A stretch of 64,000 nt of DNA from Ooceraea biroi (GCF_003672135.1 NC_039514.1:4092001-4156000); one strand, 5' to 3'; numbered from the stretch's first letter, positions 1-11,648 are shown. Notes: generated by a model not told the origin, from the letters alone. Translations and numbers: made by a program.

Positions 1-678
1 CTCTGGTCGCTTTTCCGCGCCTTTTGTGTTAGATTCACTTCCGTTGTACCTTACAATACGTTTGTTATTCCAGTTTATGTCGTTACGTTTAAGTTTACTT
101 ATAATCAGAGGCGTATCTAGGGTGGGGCAGATAGGGCACATGCCTTGGGCGCCAATGCCAGGGGGGCACAAAAAAGCCGTAAGAAATAATGTTTGTTGAA
201 GAAAATTAATTTTGAGAAAACTTAATAAGAAATTGAGAAAAGCAAAGTCGTAATAAAAAAGAAAAGAAACGTTGATTCTGAATGGCTGTCGTCAGATTCC
301 TAAAATTAACTATTTATATATATTGTTTCACCTAGGAAATAAGCAACAAAGTTTTCTTAAAATCCCTCAAAAAAGAAAATGTTTAAATAAATAGCTGAAA
401 GAAACATATTGCTAAGTGACAATATGTGACAGACTACTAGTCTCTCAGCAGATGAAATTCTTTCCTTGAGATGTGTATCACGCCTTTGAATTAAAGATGT
501 TATCTTGATGAACAAGATCTTCAAATATATTATGATCTTCCACATCCAAACTTCGGAGGAAATAGCGACTGCGATTGGGACTCGAAAAAGAAATAAACCG
601 TAAACGGCCCGCGAAAACAATAATCGCGATTCACGATCGCAATCGCTGATCGCTGCTTTTTGATTGGTGAGCTGGAAC

Positions 679-775
679 CGCAGTCGCAGTCGCAGTCGCA
701 GTTTGCTATGACACTAACAAATAAGTGACACGCGCCAATAACAAATAGGAAATTACTCGCAGTCGCAGTCGCAGT
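679..775. repeat. CGCAGT hexamer repeats
   Basis: Four tandem CGCAGT copies lie at 679-702 and three more at 758-775, in the leader of the hAT element. The surrounding 750-810 stretch also forms a short inverted repeat (751-761 with 800-810). No function is evident; it could be subterminal transposase-binding sequence or simple slippage. Confidence 0.75.
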
Positions 776-990
776 CACAAACGCAATCGCGGTCGCAGTT
801 GCGAGTAATTGTCTTTATCAGCAAATTTCTTTTATGTGTGCGAATATTCTGGTAGCTTCCATTATAATATAAAAATACTTTTATCAAGTTCGGTCTCATC
901 AGTTAACGATTTGAAACAGACGGAAGAAGGAGCACGAAAGAAGGAGGTATATTGTTTTGTATTTAGTGATCGTTTAGCGTTAAGCAAACG

Positions 991-1104
991 GGGTGAGTTC
1001 CAGATGCGCACAGAATAAATCAGACACAGCCAATAAAACACTAACCAACCCAGCAAATTGATTGGCTGTGTTTGATTTATTCTGTGCTCATCTGGGATCA
1101 TCCC
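991..1104. repeat. inverted repeat in hAT 5' leader
   Basis: Arms 991-1034 and 1061-1104 are inverted copies with a 26-bp loop. The inner 35 bp of each arm differ at only two positions, and the outer 9 bp are looser. It sits about 90 bp before the transposase ATG, so a transcript would carry a strong hairpin there. Confidence 0.85.
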
Positions 1105-1189
1105 AAGCAAACGTGAAGTTTTTGAAAGTGAAGTGAAGTTTGTTAAATTATATATGATTCTATTTTAAATTTAGAAACTTGTGTAAAAA

Positions 1190-3747
1190 ATGAAACATAA
1201 GAAGGAAAGTGGAGCTGAAGGGCGAAAGAGACGAAAGTTGGAGGCAAAGGAATCCGAAAAGTCTAGCAAGTTTTTTCGAAGCTTCTTTAAAGAGCCCGGA
1301 ACAAGTAGTTCGACATGTCCAATGTCCGATGCGTCGCAACCAGCTACGTTGGATTACGATGATGGATCAAGTTCAAATGCGTCACAGGAGGAGGTCAAGT
1401 CAGTCGAGTATGATGAGGAAAAGGACTCGACAAAAGAACCAGATAGAAGTGGAAGTAGTGACGGTGAGTACATTGACGAACTTGAACCTAGTGAATTGAA
1501 GCCTACAACTGTGATTCCAGAAGTGATTGAACAGCATGACATTGGATTTCTTAAATTCGACAAGAACACAGGAAAACCACTATTGTCTGACTCGTTGAGG
1601 ACAAAAATAATACGACTGAGTGCAAAGTATTTTCAGAATAGCGAGGGACCTTTCGCACCGACAAATAATCGTTCTATGAACAAAAATTGGTTCAAAAGGA
1701 AATTAGGCGATGGTCGTGGTGAGAAAGTCATTCGCTCATGGCTGGTTTATTCTCCGTCTAAAAAATCGGCATTTTGTTTTTGCTGCCTTCTCTTTTCCCT
1801 GTCGAGCCATCAGTCTGCATTGGAACAGGAAACAGGATTTAACAATTGGAAAGCACCTGAAAGGATGACCGTTCATGAAAATGCCAAGACACACCACGCT
1901 TCCTTCACAGAATGGAAAGAAATGGAAAGAAATCTAGTTGAAAATAGAGGAGTAATTGATGTAGAACTTCAAGCAGAGATCGTAAGAGAAAAGGAAAAGT
2001 GGCGTGAAATCTTGAGGAGAATCCTTCATTGCATAAAATTCCTGGCGACACAAAACCTACCTCTGCGGGGGCACAGGGAGTCATTTCAGACGTCCGATGA
2101 CTCTAACGTGGGTAATTTCCTGGCCTTACTGAAACTGCTTTCCGTTTTTGATCCTGTCATGAAAGAGCACCTAGTTCAAGCAGAAAAACATCCTGGATCA
2201 ACATCTTATCTTTCACCAAGTGTTCAGAACGAATTCATCCACCTAATGGCATCCAGTATTCGGCAGTGGTTACTAAAAAGCATACATAAAGCCAAGTATT
2301 ATGGCTTAATGTTTGATTCAACTCCTGATCAAGCACACCGAGAGCAGATGTCTGAAGTAGTGAGGTACGTGAAAGTTGATTTTGAGAGAAAAACAGTACG
2401 TGTTAGAGAGTCTTTCCTTGGCTTTATTGATATAAAGCAGAAGGATGCGGAGAGTTTTGTTGAAGTCATCTTGAAGCAACTAGAGGCGGACAAAATGGAC
2501 ATAAGAGATTGTCGGTCCCAGTGCTACGATAACGCTGCTGTGATGGAAGGACACAAAAGCGGTGTTAGTCAAAGAATTAAGGAGAAAAACAACCTGGCAA
2601 TGTTTGTAAATTGTGACAATCACTCACTCAACTTAGTGGGTGTAATGCAACAAAACAGGATCCATTGATGGTTACGTTTTTCGGAACAATCGAAGCCCTC
2701 TATGTCTTCTTCGCTCGTTCCACACAGCGCTGGGAAAAACTAAAAAATGCCGTTCCTGTGGTTTTAAAGTCGGAGTCCAAAACTAGGTGGAGTGCAAGGG
2801 TAGAAGCTGTGAAGCCCGTCAGTAAGTACATTGAAGAAATACTTCCGGTTCTTCAGGCCATGATAGATGATGAGAGCGAGAACAGTGACACAAGAAGTGA
2901 TGCAGGACAGCTTTACACAAGCTTGTTGAATTACAGAGTCCTAACTTTGTTAGGATTTTGGAACAAAGTCCTCATTTCAATTGACCGAGTTCAAAAGAGG
3001 CTACAGGACCCTAAAATGAACTTCCACGATGCCGCCCTGGATTTGAAAGGTCTCAGAAATCATTTTTATGCCGAAAGAGAAGCTTTAGTCACTGAATCAC
3101 TGAATGAAGGATTCGCTCTCTGTCAAAAATGGAATGTTGAGGTTGAGAGACGTCAAAGACGAAAGAAACGGATGCCCGACGAGAGCTCGAGAGATGCCGG
3201 ATTAACCGCTAGACAAGAAATGGAGAAAGTCATGAAGGAATCACTCGACCGTCTTCACGTGGAAATGGACGAAAGGTTCACTCTGTTGCAAGATGCCGAT
3301 TCAAAGTTCGGGTTCCCTCTAGACGTCAACGCACTGTGTTACGATGTTGACAATAGCGACTTAAAAAACAAGTGCAGAAATTTGGGCGAAAGCTACAGCT
3401 GTGATATTGATGGGCAGCAGCTTTATGAAGAAATTTTAGATTGCAGAATGTTGCTTTTGACTCGTACTGCGAAAATTTCAAGACCCGAAGAGCTTCTCGA
3501 TTTCATCGTACAGTATGGAGATGAGAGCGTTTTCCCCAATCTGCGCATTGCGACACAAATAATGCTAACCATTTCAGTTTCCATTGCCAGCTGTGAGAGA
3601 TCATTCAGCAAGTTAAAACTGATTCTTTCCTACTTAAGAGCATCTATGGGCCAAGACAGACTGAATGATTTTGCCCTCTTAAGTGTGGAGAGAGAAGAAG
3701 TGGAAAAAGCTAACTTTGAGGACATCATAGACAAGTTGCAGCAATGA
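1190..3747 (+). pseudogene. hAT transposase (ZMYM1/DUF4371-like), one frameshift
   Basis: Cut-and-paste transposase acting on the terminal repeats of its own element. Two overlapping frames, 1190-2668 (492 codons) and 2665-3747 (360 codons), together make one protein of normal family length. In the first frame, residues 1-110 are basic then acidic low complexity. Residues ~155-240 form a TTF-type zinc-finger region (FCFCC at 195-199, histidines at 229 and 235-236), and the rest matches the DUF4371 transposase region. The second frame ends in the hAT C-terminal dimerisation region around CERSFSKLK. The frames are offset by one base near 2642, so a single-base deletion is the simplest cause. 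The start at 1190 was chosen because it is the first ATG before a continuous frame. Family assignment is by recognition of these motifs. Confidence 0.9.
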
Positions 3748-3792
3748 AAGCAAGAAAAATAAAATTGTAATTTGTTTGTACATGATGGAAAC

Positions 3793-3798
3793 AATAAA
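3793..3798 (+). terminator. AATAAA polyadenylation signal of hAT transposase
   Basis: AATAAA lies 46 bp after the transposase stop codon (3745-3747) and inside the element, as expected for its transcript end. Confidence 0.6.
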
Positions 3799-4091
3799 AT
3801 GTTTTGAATAATGAGTTGTTTTTTGTTTTTCTCCAGAGTCAAAATCGTGTTTAACAAAGAAGTAAAAAAGAATAAATGGAATTGGAATGCAATGCATGTA
3901 GGGGAGGGGGCGCAACTTTTGCGCTTGCCCTAGGCGCTGTTTACGCTAGATACGCCTCTGCTTATAATAAGTTGTATAACCACATACGAAGTATATAAAG
4001 AGTATAAAGAGTATCGTAAACGCTCGTGATTTATTTGGCTCATGCAATAACCCGATCATAACCGCTTTATAATTGTACAATTACTGTATGT

Positions 4092-5345
4092 TTGTTTATT
4101 AAAGCGAGAGAGAGCGTCGGAGTCGTGACGCTTTCCTTTTTAAACCTCGAAGGCATTTTTTTATTTAATCTCGGCAACCAGGAGAGGTATCCACTTCAAT
4201 CAAAAAGCAAAATATTCCGGATACTCTGTGTTCCTATGATAGCCGCATTAGAAAGTTGCGAAAATTATAATTTTAAATTATAATTATAATTTTTATAATC
4301 GAAGATATATATATATATATATATATATCTTCGATTATTAAAGCGAGAGAGCGCGACGAAGTCGAGACGCTATCGCTTTCCCGCCTTTATCTACTGCATT
4401 TTTTGCTGAAATCTCGGCAACCAGGAGAGATATCGATTTCAGTTAAAAAGCACAATAATCTGCATACTCTGTAGTAATATGATAGCCGCATTAGAAATTT
4501 CCGAAAAATATATCTTCCATTAGCGTCTCGACTTCGTCGCGCTCTCTCGCTTTAATAATCGAAGATATATTTTTCGCAAAATTCTAATGAGTCTATCATA
4601 GTACTACAGAGTATGCAAAATGCTGTGCTTTTCGAATAAAGTCGATACCACTCCTGGTTGTCGAGATTTCGGTAAAAAATGCAGTATAAAAAGACGGGAA
4701 AGCGATAGCGTCTCGACTTTTTCGCGCTCTCTCGCTTTAATAATCGAAGATATAATTTTCGCAACTTTCTAATGCGGCTATCATATTACTACAGAGTATG
4801 CAGAATGATGTGCTTTTTGAATGAACTCGATACCTCTCCTGGTTGCCGAGATTTCAGAAAAAAATGCATTCGAATATAAAAAAGCGATAACGTCACGACT
4901 TCGACGCGCTCTCTCGTTCTAATAATCGAAGATATAGGTTTCGGAAATTCCAATACTGCAATCCGATTACTACAGAGTATAATGAATTCCAGAGTGCATA
5001 ATGTTGTGGTTAGTTAATGATGTCGATATCTGTAATGGTTGTCGATAGTTCAGGAAAAAATGCATTTGAGTATAAAAAAGGCGGAAAGTGATAGCGTCAC
5101 GACTCGACGCGCTCTCTCGCTTTAATAATCGAAGATATAGGTTTCGTAAAATTCTAATCCGACTATCTCACTAGTACAGACTATGCAGAATATTGTGCTT
5201 TTTACATGAAGTCGATATCTCTCCTGGTTGCCGAGATTTCTGCGAAAAATGTTTTCGAGTATAAAAAAGCGATAGGGTCACGACTTCGACGCGCTCTCTC
5301 GCTTTAAAAATCGAAGATAAAGTTTTCATAAAAGTCTAATGCGGA
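4092..5345. repeat. ~182-bp satellite array with orientation switch
   Basis: A unit containing the landmarks CGCGCTCTCTCGC, AATCGAAGATATA, TACTACAGAGTATGC and CTCCTGGTTGCCGAGATTTC recurs. In the + orientation the AATC landmark falls at 4557, 4742, 4924, 5127 and 5309, giving spacings of 185, 182, 203 and 182. Two copies at about 4095-4290 and 4336-4515 are reverse complemented, so the array flips near 4517. Between the two reversed copies lies a perfect 42-bp palindrome (4296-4337) with an AT-dinucleotide core. No coding content. Confidence 0.85.
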
Positions 5346-6732
5346 ATGGTTATTTTCGATTAATGTTTTTAGTGTTAGTTCTTTTTATGCATTTGCGAAC
5401 GGAATAGTCAGCCTTTATTTATTAATTGTTGTCTTTAAAATAGTGTCTTAAGTTGTCTACAATAATTATATATTTCGACGATTTAAGCAAAGAGAAACGA
5501 AAATAAAATCTCTTGTTGGTTATATATAGTCACACGAAAAACGAAAAGGTGAAGTAACTACAAAATGAAAAAATGAGGGACCTGGAAGCTGCCCATACAT
5601 ATATATATTATATTCGTTCGAAAGGCAGTTTTCAGGTCGTGAGATTTTCGTATATATTTTCATTGTTACGATGTTTAGTTATATCTCATAGCATAAAATA
5701 ACTTCATTAAGATCATTTCTTCCTGTTCAGATTTGGAAACGTTCAAATAATAAAATTATTTCGTGTTTTAGACGTAAAATACAAAGAACCTGAAATATGC
5801 CTTTCTGCCGATTATTAGTCGACTGAAGGGTAGTATTCAGGACATGTGCAAAAAGTAGATTCTATCTTCTAAATTTTAATTCACTAAAGACTAAATTTGA
5901 TAGGAAACTACTTACATGTTATATCTAAAGGAAAAAAGTATTGAGAACGACATACATTACTGTATTCGGTATAACCTGTATAAGTCCTGAAAACTGCCTT
6001 ACGATGGGTGTTTACGATAATTAACTTTCGGAGTGATTTCCTCTAAGACTGAAATATAAGATAGGCACAATCATCTACTACCATCGTGATTCATGACAAC
6101 TCATTGCTGTCTAATATAGCATTTCGCGAGTTCAGTAAGTTGTTACTAGCAGCACCAGGGGATTATCAAAGAGGTAATGTATGAGATATATTTCATTATT
6201 AAATTGTAAAACAATTTGTCATTAATTTATAACAAGATTACATTTACTTAATTAAAATTATAATTATTTACAACGATCAAATATTTTTAAAATATTGTCC
6301 AAAATAAAACAAATTGATTATTTGAATTACGAGCAGTCTGTATAGAATAAAATATTGAAAATCATACATGATACAGTTATTCATATTAATTACGTAAATA
6401 AAAACGAAATTTTGTTCCAAATAATAGTAAAAAGTAAACATTCATTCATCGAATATTTTCAGGTTATTAGATTAACTAAAGAAAAGGAGTAAATATACGT
6501 TTCTGTCATAATGATATTATTTGAAAATGTAATATCAAATATTGATTAAAAATCGATTCTAAATAAATATTATTAATTATTTAATCGTAACTTTAATCAT
6601 AAAAGTCATATTATATTAAATACATATAGTGTTACATAAAAATTCTGTTCTCCTTGGGTATATTATTTTTTCATATTATATTATTTGTTCATACTTTAAT
6701 ATTGTATTATGATTAAATAGTTTCAGATAAAA
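5346..6732. other. AT-rich spacer, no gene seen
   Basis: No credible coding frame. A GGCAGTTTTCAG motif near 5625 is repeated in inverted form near 5985, which may be all that remains of a short transposon. The left end of Harbinger H1 should lie somewhere here but I could not identify its terminal repeat. Confidence 0.5.
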
Positions 6733-8289
6733 ATGGATTTACTGGCACTATGGAATATATTTTTCGATTCTGATGATGACGATGATGACGAAGATTTTCT
6801 GCCGCAGCAACGAGCGTTTCATTTAAAAATTCAAAATTTTTTTGAAAATGTCGTCTTACTATATTCTTTATCAGGTAAAAGACTATGTTATAATTTAGTG
6901 TTTTAACTTCCTATAAGTGATTTTGTATTATATTAATTTGTAATGAACAACATTAACATTCTTTAAATAGATTTCAAATCACACTTTCGGCTTGAAAAGC
7001 ACGTAATGGAAATATTAATACAACAACTTGGAGCACGTCTGCATCACAACCGCGGTGCTGAGAAAATGCCTCCTGCTAAACAAATAGCAATTACCTTGTG
7101 GTACCTTGGAAATCAGGAAGTTTACAGGTATGTTTTTTTATTTTCATATGAAAGACTTCTCTGTATGTGCATTCTATTATGTTGATCTCATTTTTTCTTA
7201 GAATGACAAAATTATTTGTATGTATTATTGTTATTTGTATATTATGTATTTGTATATTGTGTATTATGTATTTTACACACACACCCACACCCACACTCAC
7301 CCTCCCCCCCACACACACGGACGTAAAACATATATATACATACATTTAACTTGGTATAAAAATTCTGACTGGTAATAATTACATGTAATTAAATGTTAAT
7401 ATACATATGTTATTGTTGTCACTGTACTGCCTGAACAAGCAAGCAACTGGAGTCTTACAACTCCAGAGAAATGATGAAATCTCTCTCGCCGTTTAACGTA
7501 TAATTTTTATTTCAGATCAATAGCAGATAGATTTGGAGTAAGTAAAGATACCGTTTGGAATTCCGTGTTTGAAGTTGCAATGTTATTAACTCAAGATATT
7601 TATACATATATTAAATGGCCTGAACCCTATGAAATGGTTAACTCAGAAAGAGAATTTCGTGAATTAAATGGTTTTCCAGGGGTAATTGGAGCAATTGATG
7701 GCTCTCATATCACTATAAGTGCACCTGTCGAAAATGCGGATAATTATATTAATCGCAAAGGCTATCATTCTATAATATTACAAGGAATTTGCGATTCTAA
7801 ATTAAGATTTATAGATGTTTCACGGGAATGTGTGGTAGCGTTCACGATGCAAGAGTTTGGCGTTTGAGCGATATAAAGCAGTTAATAACGCAAGACGTAA
7901 ATAGGTACTTTCAAAATTAGTACCATCTTCTAGCTGATTCAGCATATCCATTGTCAAGTTTTATGTTAACCCCTTATAGAGATAATGGTCATTTGAACCA
8001 TCTACAAAGAAACTTTAACACAAAATTATCCAAAACACGTGTAGTTATCGAACGTGCTTTTGGAATGTTGAAAGGAAGATTCAGAAAATTAAGATATATT
8101 TATATGTACAATACAGAAATGATACCGTTGGTTATAATCACTTGTTGCATCTTGCATAACATATGCATAGAAAATGAAGATGCACCTATGGCATTTGATC
8201 CAATAGAAATGCAAAATGATGAAAATAATGACGAAATTGCATTTATGGACGGTGCAGAAAAAAGAGATGTTATTTCTCGTATTTTGTGA
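6733..8289 (+). pseudogene. PIF/Harbinger transposase (element H1), spliced and decayed
   Basis: DDE-type transposase of the PIF/Harbinger superfamily. Three exons join in frame: 6733-6874, 6971-7127 and 7516 onward, each bounded by GT-AG signals with compatible phases. Exon 1 starts at the ATG at 6733 and holds an Asp-rich run; exon 2 and early exon 3 give the helix-turn-helix region (SIADRFGVS); exon 3 carries the first catalytic Asp in GAIDGSHI. Past about 7830 the frame breaks: a shift before 7867 and an in-frame TAG at 7918-7920 precede the C-terminal part, which retains the third acidic residue in ERAFGMLKGRF. It converges on the Myb/SANT partner at 8544-9203, the usual Harbinger pairing. 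Not expected to make a full protein. Confidence 0.88.
7275..7320. repeat. CA-rich simple repeat in H1 intron 2
   Basis: Interrupted (CA)n and C-rich run within the second intron of the H1 transposase. No function inferred. Confidence 0.7.
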
Positions 8290-8543
8290 AATAATAAAAT
8301 AACATTACAAATAACGTTTACAATTGTACTGCTAAATGTGATTTTAATATTTTAATTAATGAATAAATGTATTAATACATTTCTAAGTATTTTACTAAAT
8401 GCTAAATAAATAATGTACTATTAACAATATTTTTTATTTTCTAATATCTAAAAACAACATGAGTAATGCTTATTAAGATTTACTTTATTTTTATTTTTCA
8501 AATATTGTTTTAAACACTTCTTTTACACTTATCTTTATTTTTT

Positions 8544-9203
8544 TTAATGCTTTTCTAATAAGGACAAAAAACGTTCTTTTTGGTTATAATTTTCTTTATG
8601 ATGATTTTCTCTTTGTGCTTTTAATTCTTCAATCCAGGAAGGTATTTTAGATTTTCTTTTTCTTATTGGTCGATTCTTTAAAACATTGGTTGATTCTGTT
8701 AAATTTAAGTCATTTTCTTCGTTTTCCTCTTCATTATTGATTATTTCGAAACCTCGTGTACTCGATGCAATAGACAGTGGTGTAACTTCTGGGTTTTTCC
8801 TCAACATATCATGCATTATTTCAAAATATTCCCATGTTTGTTTGGCTGCACCAGTATGATTCTTTGTATCTCTGATCGTTTTGTATCGTTTTTTCATGCT
8901 ATTCCATTTGATGTAACAGTTATCTGTAGTTAAATTATAAACATTATCATTAATGGCTGTAGCAATGGTTTTCCAAGCTTGTTTGTTCAAAGTAGGTGTA
9001 TGACAATTAATATACGTATTTATCTCCTCCAACAGCATTTCGTCATAGCATCGGTCCATTGAATTCTGCAACTCACTACGTTTACAAAAATTACTTATTA
9101 TTTGAATAAATTTGGTTAATGAACTTATGTATAATTATATTTTTTAAATAATCATATACATACCAAAATCCGCTTCATTGATAGATTTATCTCTAACAGC
9201 CAT
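8544..9203 (-). CDS. Myb/SANT-like Harbinger partner protein (H1)
   Basis: Second protein of Harbinger elements: a Myb/SANT-like DNA-binding protein thought to help bring the transposase to the element ends. The main exon (9059 down to 8544) reads about 170 codons without interruption. It contains a Trp-spaced SANT-like domain in its first 90 residues (AWKTIA, then CYIKWNSMKKRY, then WEYFEIMHDML), followed by an acidic stretch and a basic RKRKSK tail. A likely first coding exon lies at 9203-9164, starting with ATG and ending at a GT donor. Its phase does not fit the obvious acceptor near 9070, so either the intron is misjudged or the copy is damaged there. Translation could alternatively start at the ATG at 9059. 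Confidence 0.75.
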
Positions 9204-9590
9204 TTTTTAAAAAGCCGACAAGCAAGATAAGATTTTTCAATATATTTATTGAATACAGATTTCACTGGGACAAAATCAATAGAATCCATCAAATTGACAA
9301 CCTGTTGTCAACGATATAAATAATCTGTTGTCAATTGCTTGTTTCCATTGTTTACAGATTATTTATATCGTTGACAACAGGTTGTAAATTTGATGGATTC
9401 TATTGATTTTGTCCCAGTGAAATCTGTATTCAATAAATATATTGAAAAATCTTATCTTGCTTGTTGGCTTTTTGAAAAATGGCTGCTAGAGATAAATCCA
9501 TCAATGAAGCGGCTTTTGGTATGTATATGATTATTTAAAAAATATAATTATACATAAGTTCATTAACCAAATTTATTCAAATAATAAGTA
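9092..9590. repeat. 236-bp-arm palindrome at H1 / DD41D junction
   Basis: Left arm 9092-9327 and right arm 9355-9590 are inverted copies of equal length with no indels and about six mismatches, separated by 27 bp. Each arm contains the start of the H1 partner gene, including its ATG and GT donor. Beyond the arms the two sides diverge abruptly: the left continues into the partner gene, the right into a truncated DD41D transposase. Confidence 0.93.
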
Positions 9591-9592
9591 CA

Positions 9593-10516
9593 ATTCAACG
9601 TTTTGAGGAAACTGGTAGTGTTAAAGATCGTGAAAAACCTGGTAGACCTAAGTCAGCAACGAATGATGAAAAAACGTTAAGTGTCTTACAGTCATTCGTC
9701 GAAGATCCTCATTATTGCATACCTCGCGTTTCACAAGAGCATGAAATTGGGGTTGGATCTGTACATAAAATTCGAAAGCTCAACAAATGGCATCCATATA
9801 AAATCCGTTTGGTTCAGGAACTATCTGAAGATGACTTTGACAGACGAGTGGAGTTTTGTGAAATTATGATGCAGATGATTAACGATGATCCTTTACTCCT
9901 CAACAACATTATCTTCTCCGATGAGGCCACATTTGAGTTAAATGGACAAGTAAATAGACAAAATAGCAGATATTGGAGTGATGATAATCCTCATTGGATG
10001 AGAGATACTCACACCCAACATCCCCAAAAAGTTAATGTGTGGGCTGGTATTTTCAAAGGTAGACCAGTTGGGCCATTTTTCATCGAGGGCAATTTAACAG
10101 CTCAGATGTATGAAAACATGCTTCGAGAACAAATTATACCAGCCATACGGAATTTAGCAGATGGTAATTTTGATGACATTTACTTTCAACAGGATGGGGC
10201 TCCTCCACATTATGGAGTTAACGTTCGTCGATATTTGGACGAAACATTTCCTGACAGATGGATCGGGCGTAGGGGTGCCATTGAATGGCCAGCTAGATCT
10301 CCAGACCTGAATCCTCTAGATTATTTCTTTTGGGGGTACTTAAAAGGGAAGGTCTATACTACGAAGCCTCAAGATTTAGATGATTTGCGGAATAGGATAA
10401 CCCGTGAAATAGACGCCATACCAGAGGAAACTTACAGGAATTCGGTTTCAAGTTTTTATCATAGATTGGCACATTGCCAAGTAGTTCAAGGGCAAAAATT
10501 CGAACATTTGTTGTAA
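9593..10516 (+). pseudogene. DD41D Tc1/mariner-type transposase, N-terminally truncated
   Basis: Transposase of the IS630-Tc1-mariner superfamily. The frame is open from 9593, where it joins the palindrome, to the stop at 10514-10516; no native start codon remains and the first internal ATG is at 9662. The second helix-turn-helix part is present (RVSQEHEIGVGSVHKI). The three acidic residues lie in IIFSDEATF (codon ~9920), FQQDGAPPH (~10192) and SPDLNPLDYF (~10319). Counting residues between the second and third gives 41, matching the DD41D spacing described for rosa/Visitor-like elements. No stop or frameshift lies within the retained part, so only the N-terminal DNA-binding module is lost. 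Confidence 0.85.
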
Positions 10517-10552
10517 GATGTTTCAATCAATCTAAATAATGAGTCGCGAGTA

Positions 10553-10646
10553 GCACCCCAAATCGTGAGAGGCAAGGGGACTCACGATAATCAAGCACCC
10601 CAAATCGTGAGAGGCAAGGGGTCTCACGATAATCAAGCACCCCAAG
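10553..10646 (+). repeat. 42-bp subterminal minisatellite (M1)
   Basis: Units begin GCACCCCA at 10553, 10595 and 10637, an exact 42-bp period; the core reads ATCGTGAGAGGCAAGGGG then CTCACGATAATCAA. The same unit occurs downstream of the transposase in elements M7 (about 44420-44465, reverse) and M8 (53980-54175). Confidence 0.9.
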
Positions 10647-11021
10647 GGGGCAGATTCTCACCACGTCCACGTTCGTTGTCCCTGGATAAGACTAAGAGTG
10701 AGAGAAACCAACAACTGTGATTCGATAAAGGTTAAAAGGCTTGAAGATCAGCCTTGGATGTCATTTTGACCATCACAAGATTACATATCTGAACGTAAAA
10801 TTTCCCGCTCTTTCCAAATCCGGGGTCAAAAATAGCAATCCCCATTTAAAAAACACAAATTGACCTTCAAATAACCTTCAAGGTCGAGATCAAGGTCAAA
10901 TTTGAGGTCACAAAAAAACAGAACTTTATGAACCATAAAACTTTTGTTCGGGTCATTTTTCCCTGTGATGCATAGATTCTGAGATAGGGGGTGGGTCCGT
11001 TACTTTTCGAAAGCCCCTATA

Positions 11022-11642
11022 CAGGGTGTCCCGGGTTTTAACCGACAAACTGCGGGAGCATATTCTACTAGTGGAAATAAGAAAAAATTTTTATATCGAG
11101 TTTGCTTAGAAATGCTTTATTACAAAGTTATAAACCAATATTGAAAAGAAATATGAGATAAGTAACAACGGATTACGTAATTGCAAATGGGTATTACTAA
11201 ACACAAAACTATCTGGTACTCTCCTGTTAGGAAATCTACGTTGATACTCTCGTACGGCAGCTCGTGCATTTCCGTCACAGAATCCGTACACGAAATGAAT
11301 ACCAGTGTATTCCTCATTTGAAAACACTTTTGGAATTCTGATAGTAATTGCTAGTTGACACGACGATTGAAATCTAACAGCTACTGTTGTGAAAGTAACA
11401 ATCATACTGAATCGTTTCAACATAGTGAACATGAATACATGTGAATACACATAACATAAACATCTTCGACCTTCAAAATTCTACACTATGTTCCGTTGTT
11501 ACTTATCTCATATTTCTTTTCAATATTGGTTTATAACTTTGTAATAAAGCATTTCTAAGCAAACTCGATATAAGAATTTTTTCTTATTTCCACTAGTAGA
11601 ATATGCTCCCGCAGTTTGTCGGTTAAAACCCGGGACACCCTG
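11022..11642. mobile_element. internally deleted DD41D element M2 (MITE-like)
   Basis: Starts CAGGGTGTCCCGGG and ends in its complement, flanked by TA at 11020-11021 and 11643-11644. The terminal inverted repeats run about 140-150 bp. The middle keeps a fragment of transposase N-terminus on the minus strand (within 11106-11450: a helix-turn-helix region around YGFCDGNARAAVREYQ). That is the module missing from M1. It is a deletion derivative that can move only with a transposase supplied in trans. Confidence 0.88.
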
Positions 11643-11648
11643 TATATA

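Larger units (their letters stand above)
106..3960 (+). mobile_element. hAT DNA transposon, nearly complete
   Basis: The ends are a perfect 15-bp inverted repeat (CAGAGGCGTATCTAG at 106-120 and its complement at 3946-3960). They are flanked by an identical 8-bp direct repeat, CTTATAAT, at 98-105 and 3961-3968. An 8-bp target duplication with CAG...CTG termini is the known signature of the hAT superfamily. The interior carries a two-part transposase frame (1190-3747) and a polyadenylation signal. Perfect termini and target duplication suggest a fairly recent insertion; the frameshift in the transposase suggests this copy is not autonomous. Confidence 0.95.
9591..11019 (+). mobile_element. DD41D Tc1/mariner-type element M1, left end missing
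   Basis: Contains a transposase frame (9593-10516), a 42-bp minisatellite (10553-10646) and a right subterminal region rich in AAGGTCA-type words up to the TA at 11020-11021. The left end and the N-terminal part of the transposase are missing, replaced by the palindrome arm ending at 9590. The right end directly abuts element M2 at a TA, the target of this superfamily. Confidence 0.75.

Noticed and set aside
10553..10646. Regular 42-bp spacing suggested a CRISPR-like array
   Set aside because: The whole unit repeats with no unique spacers, it lies in a eukaryotic transposon and there are no cas genes.
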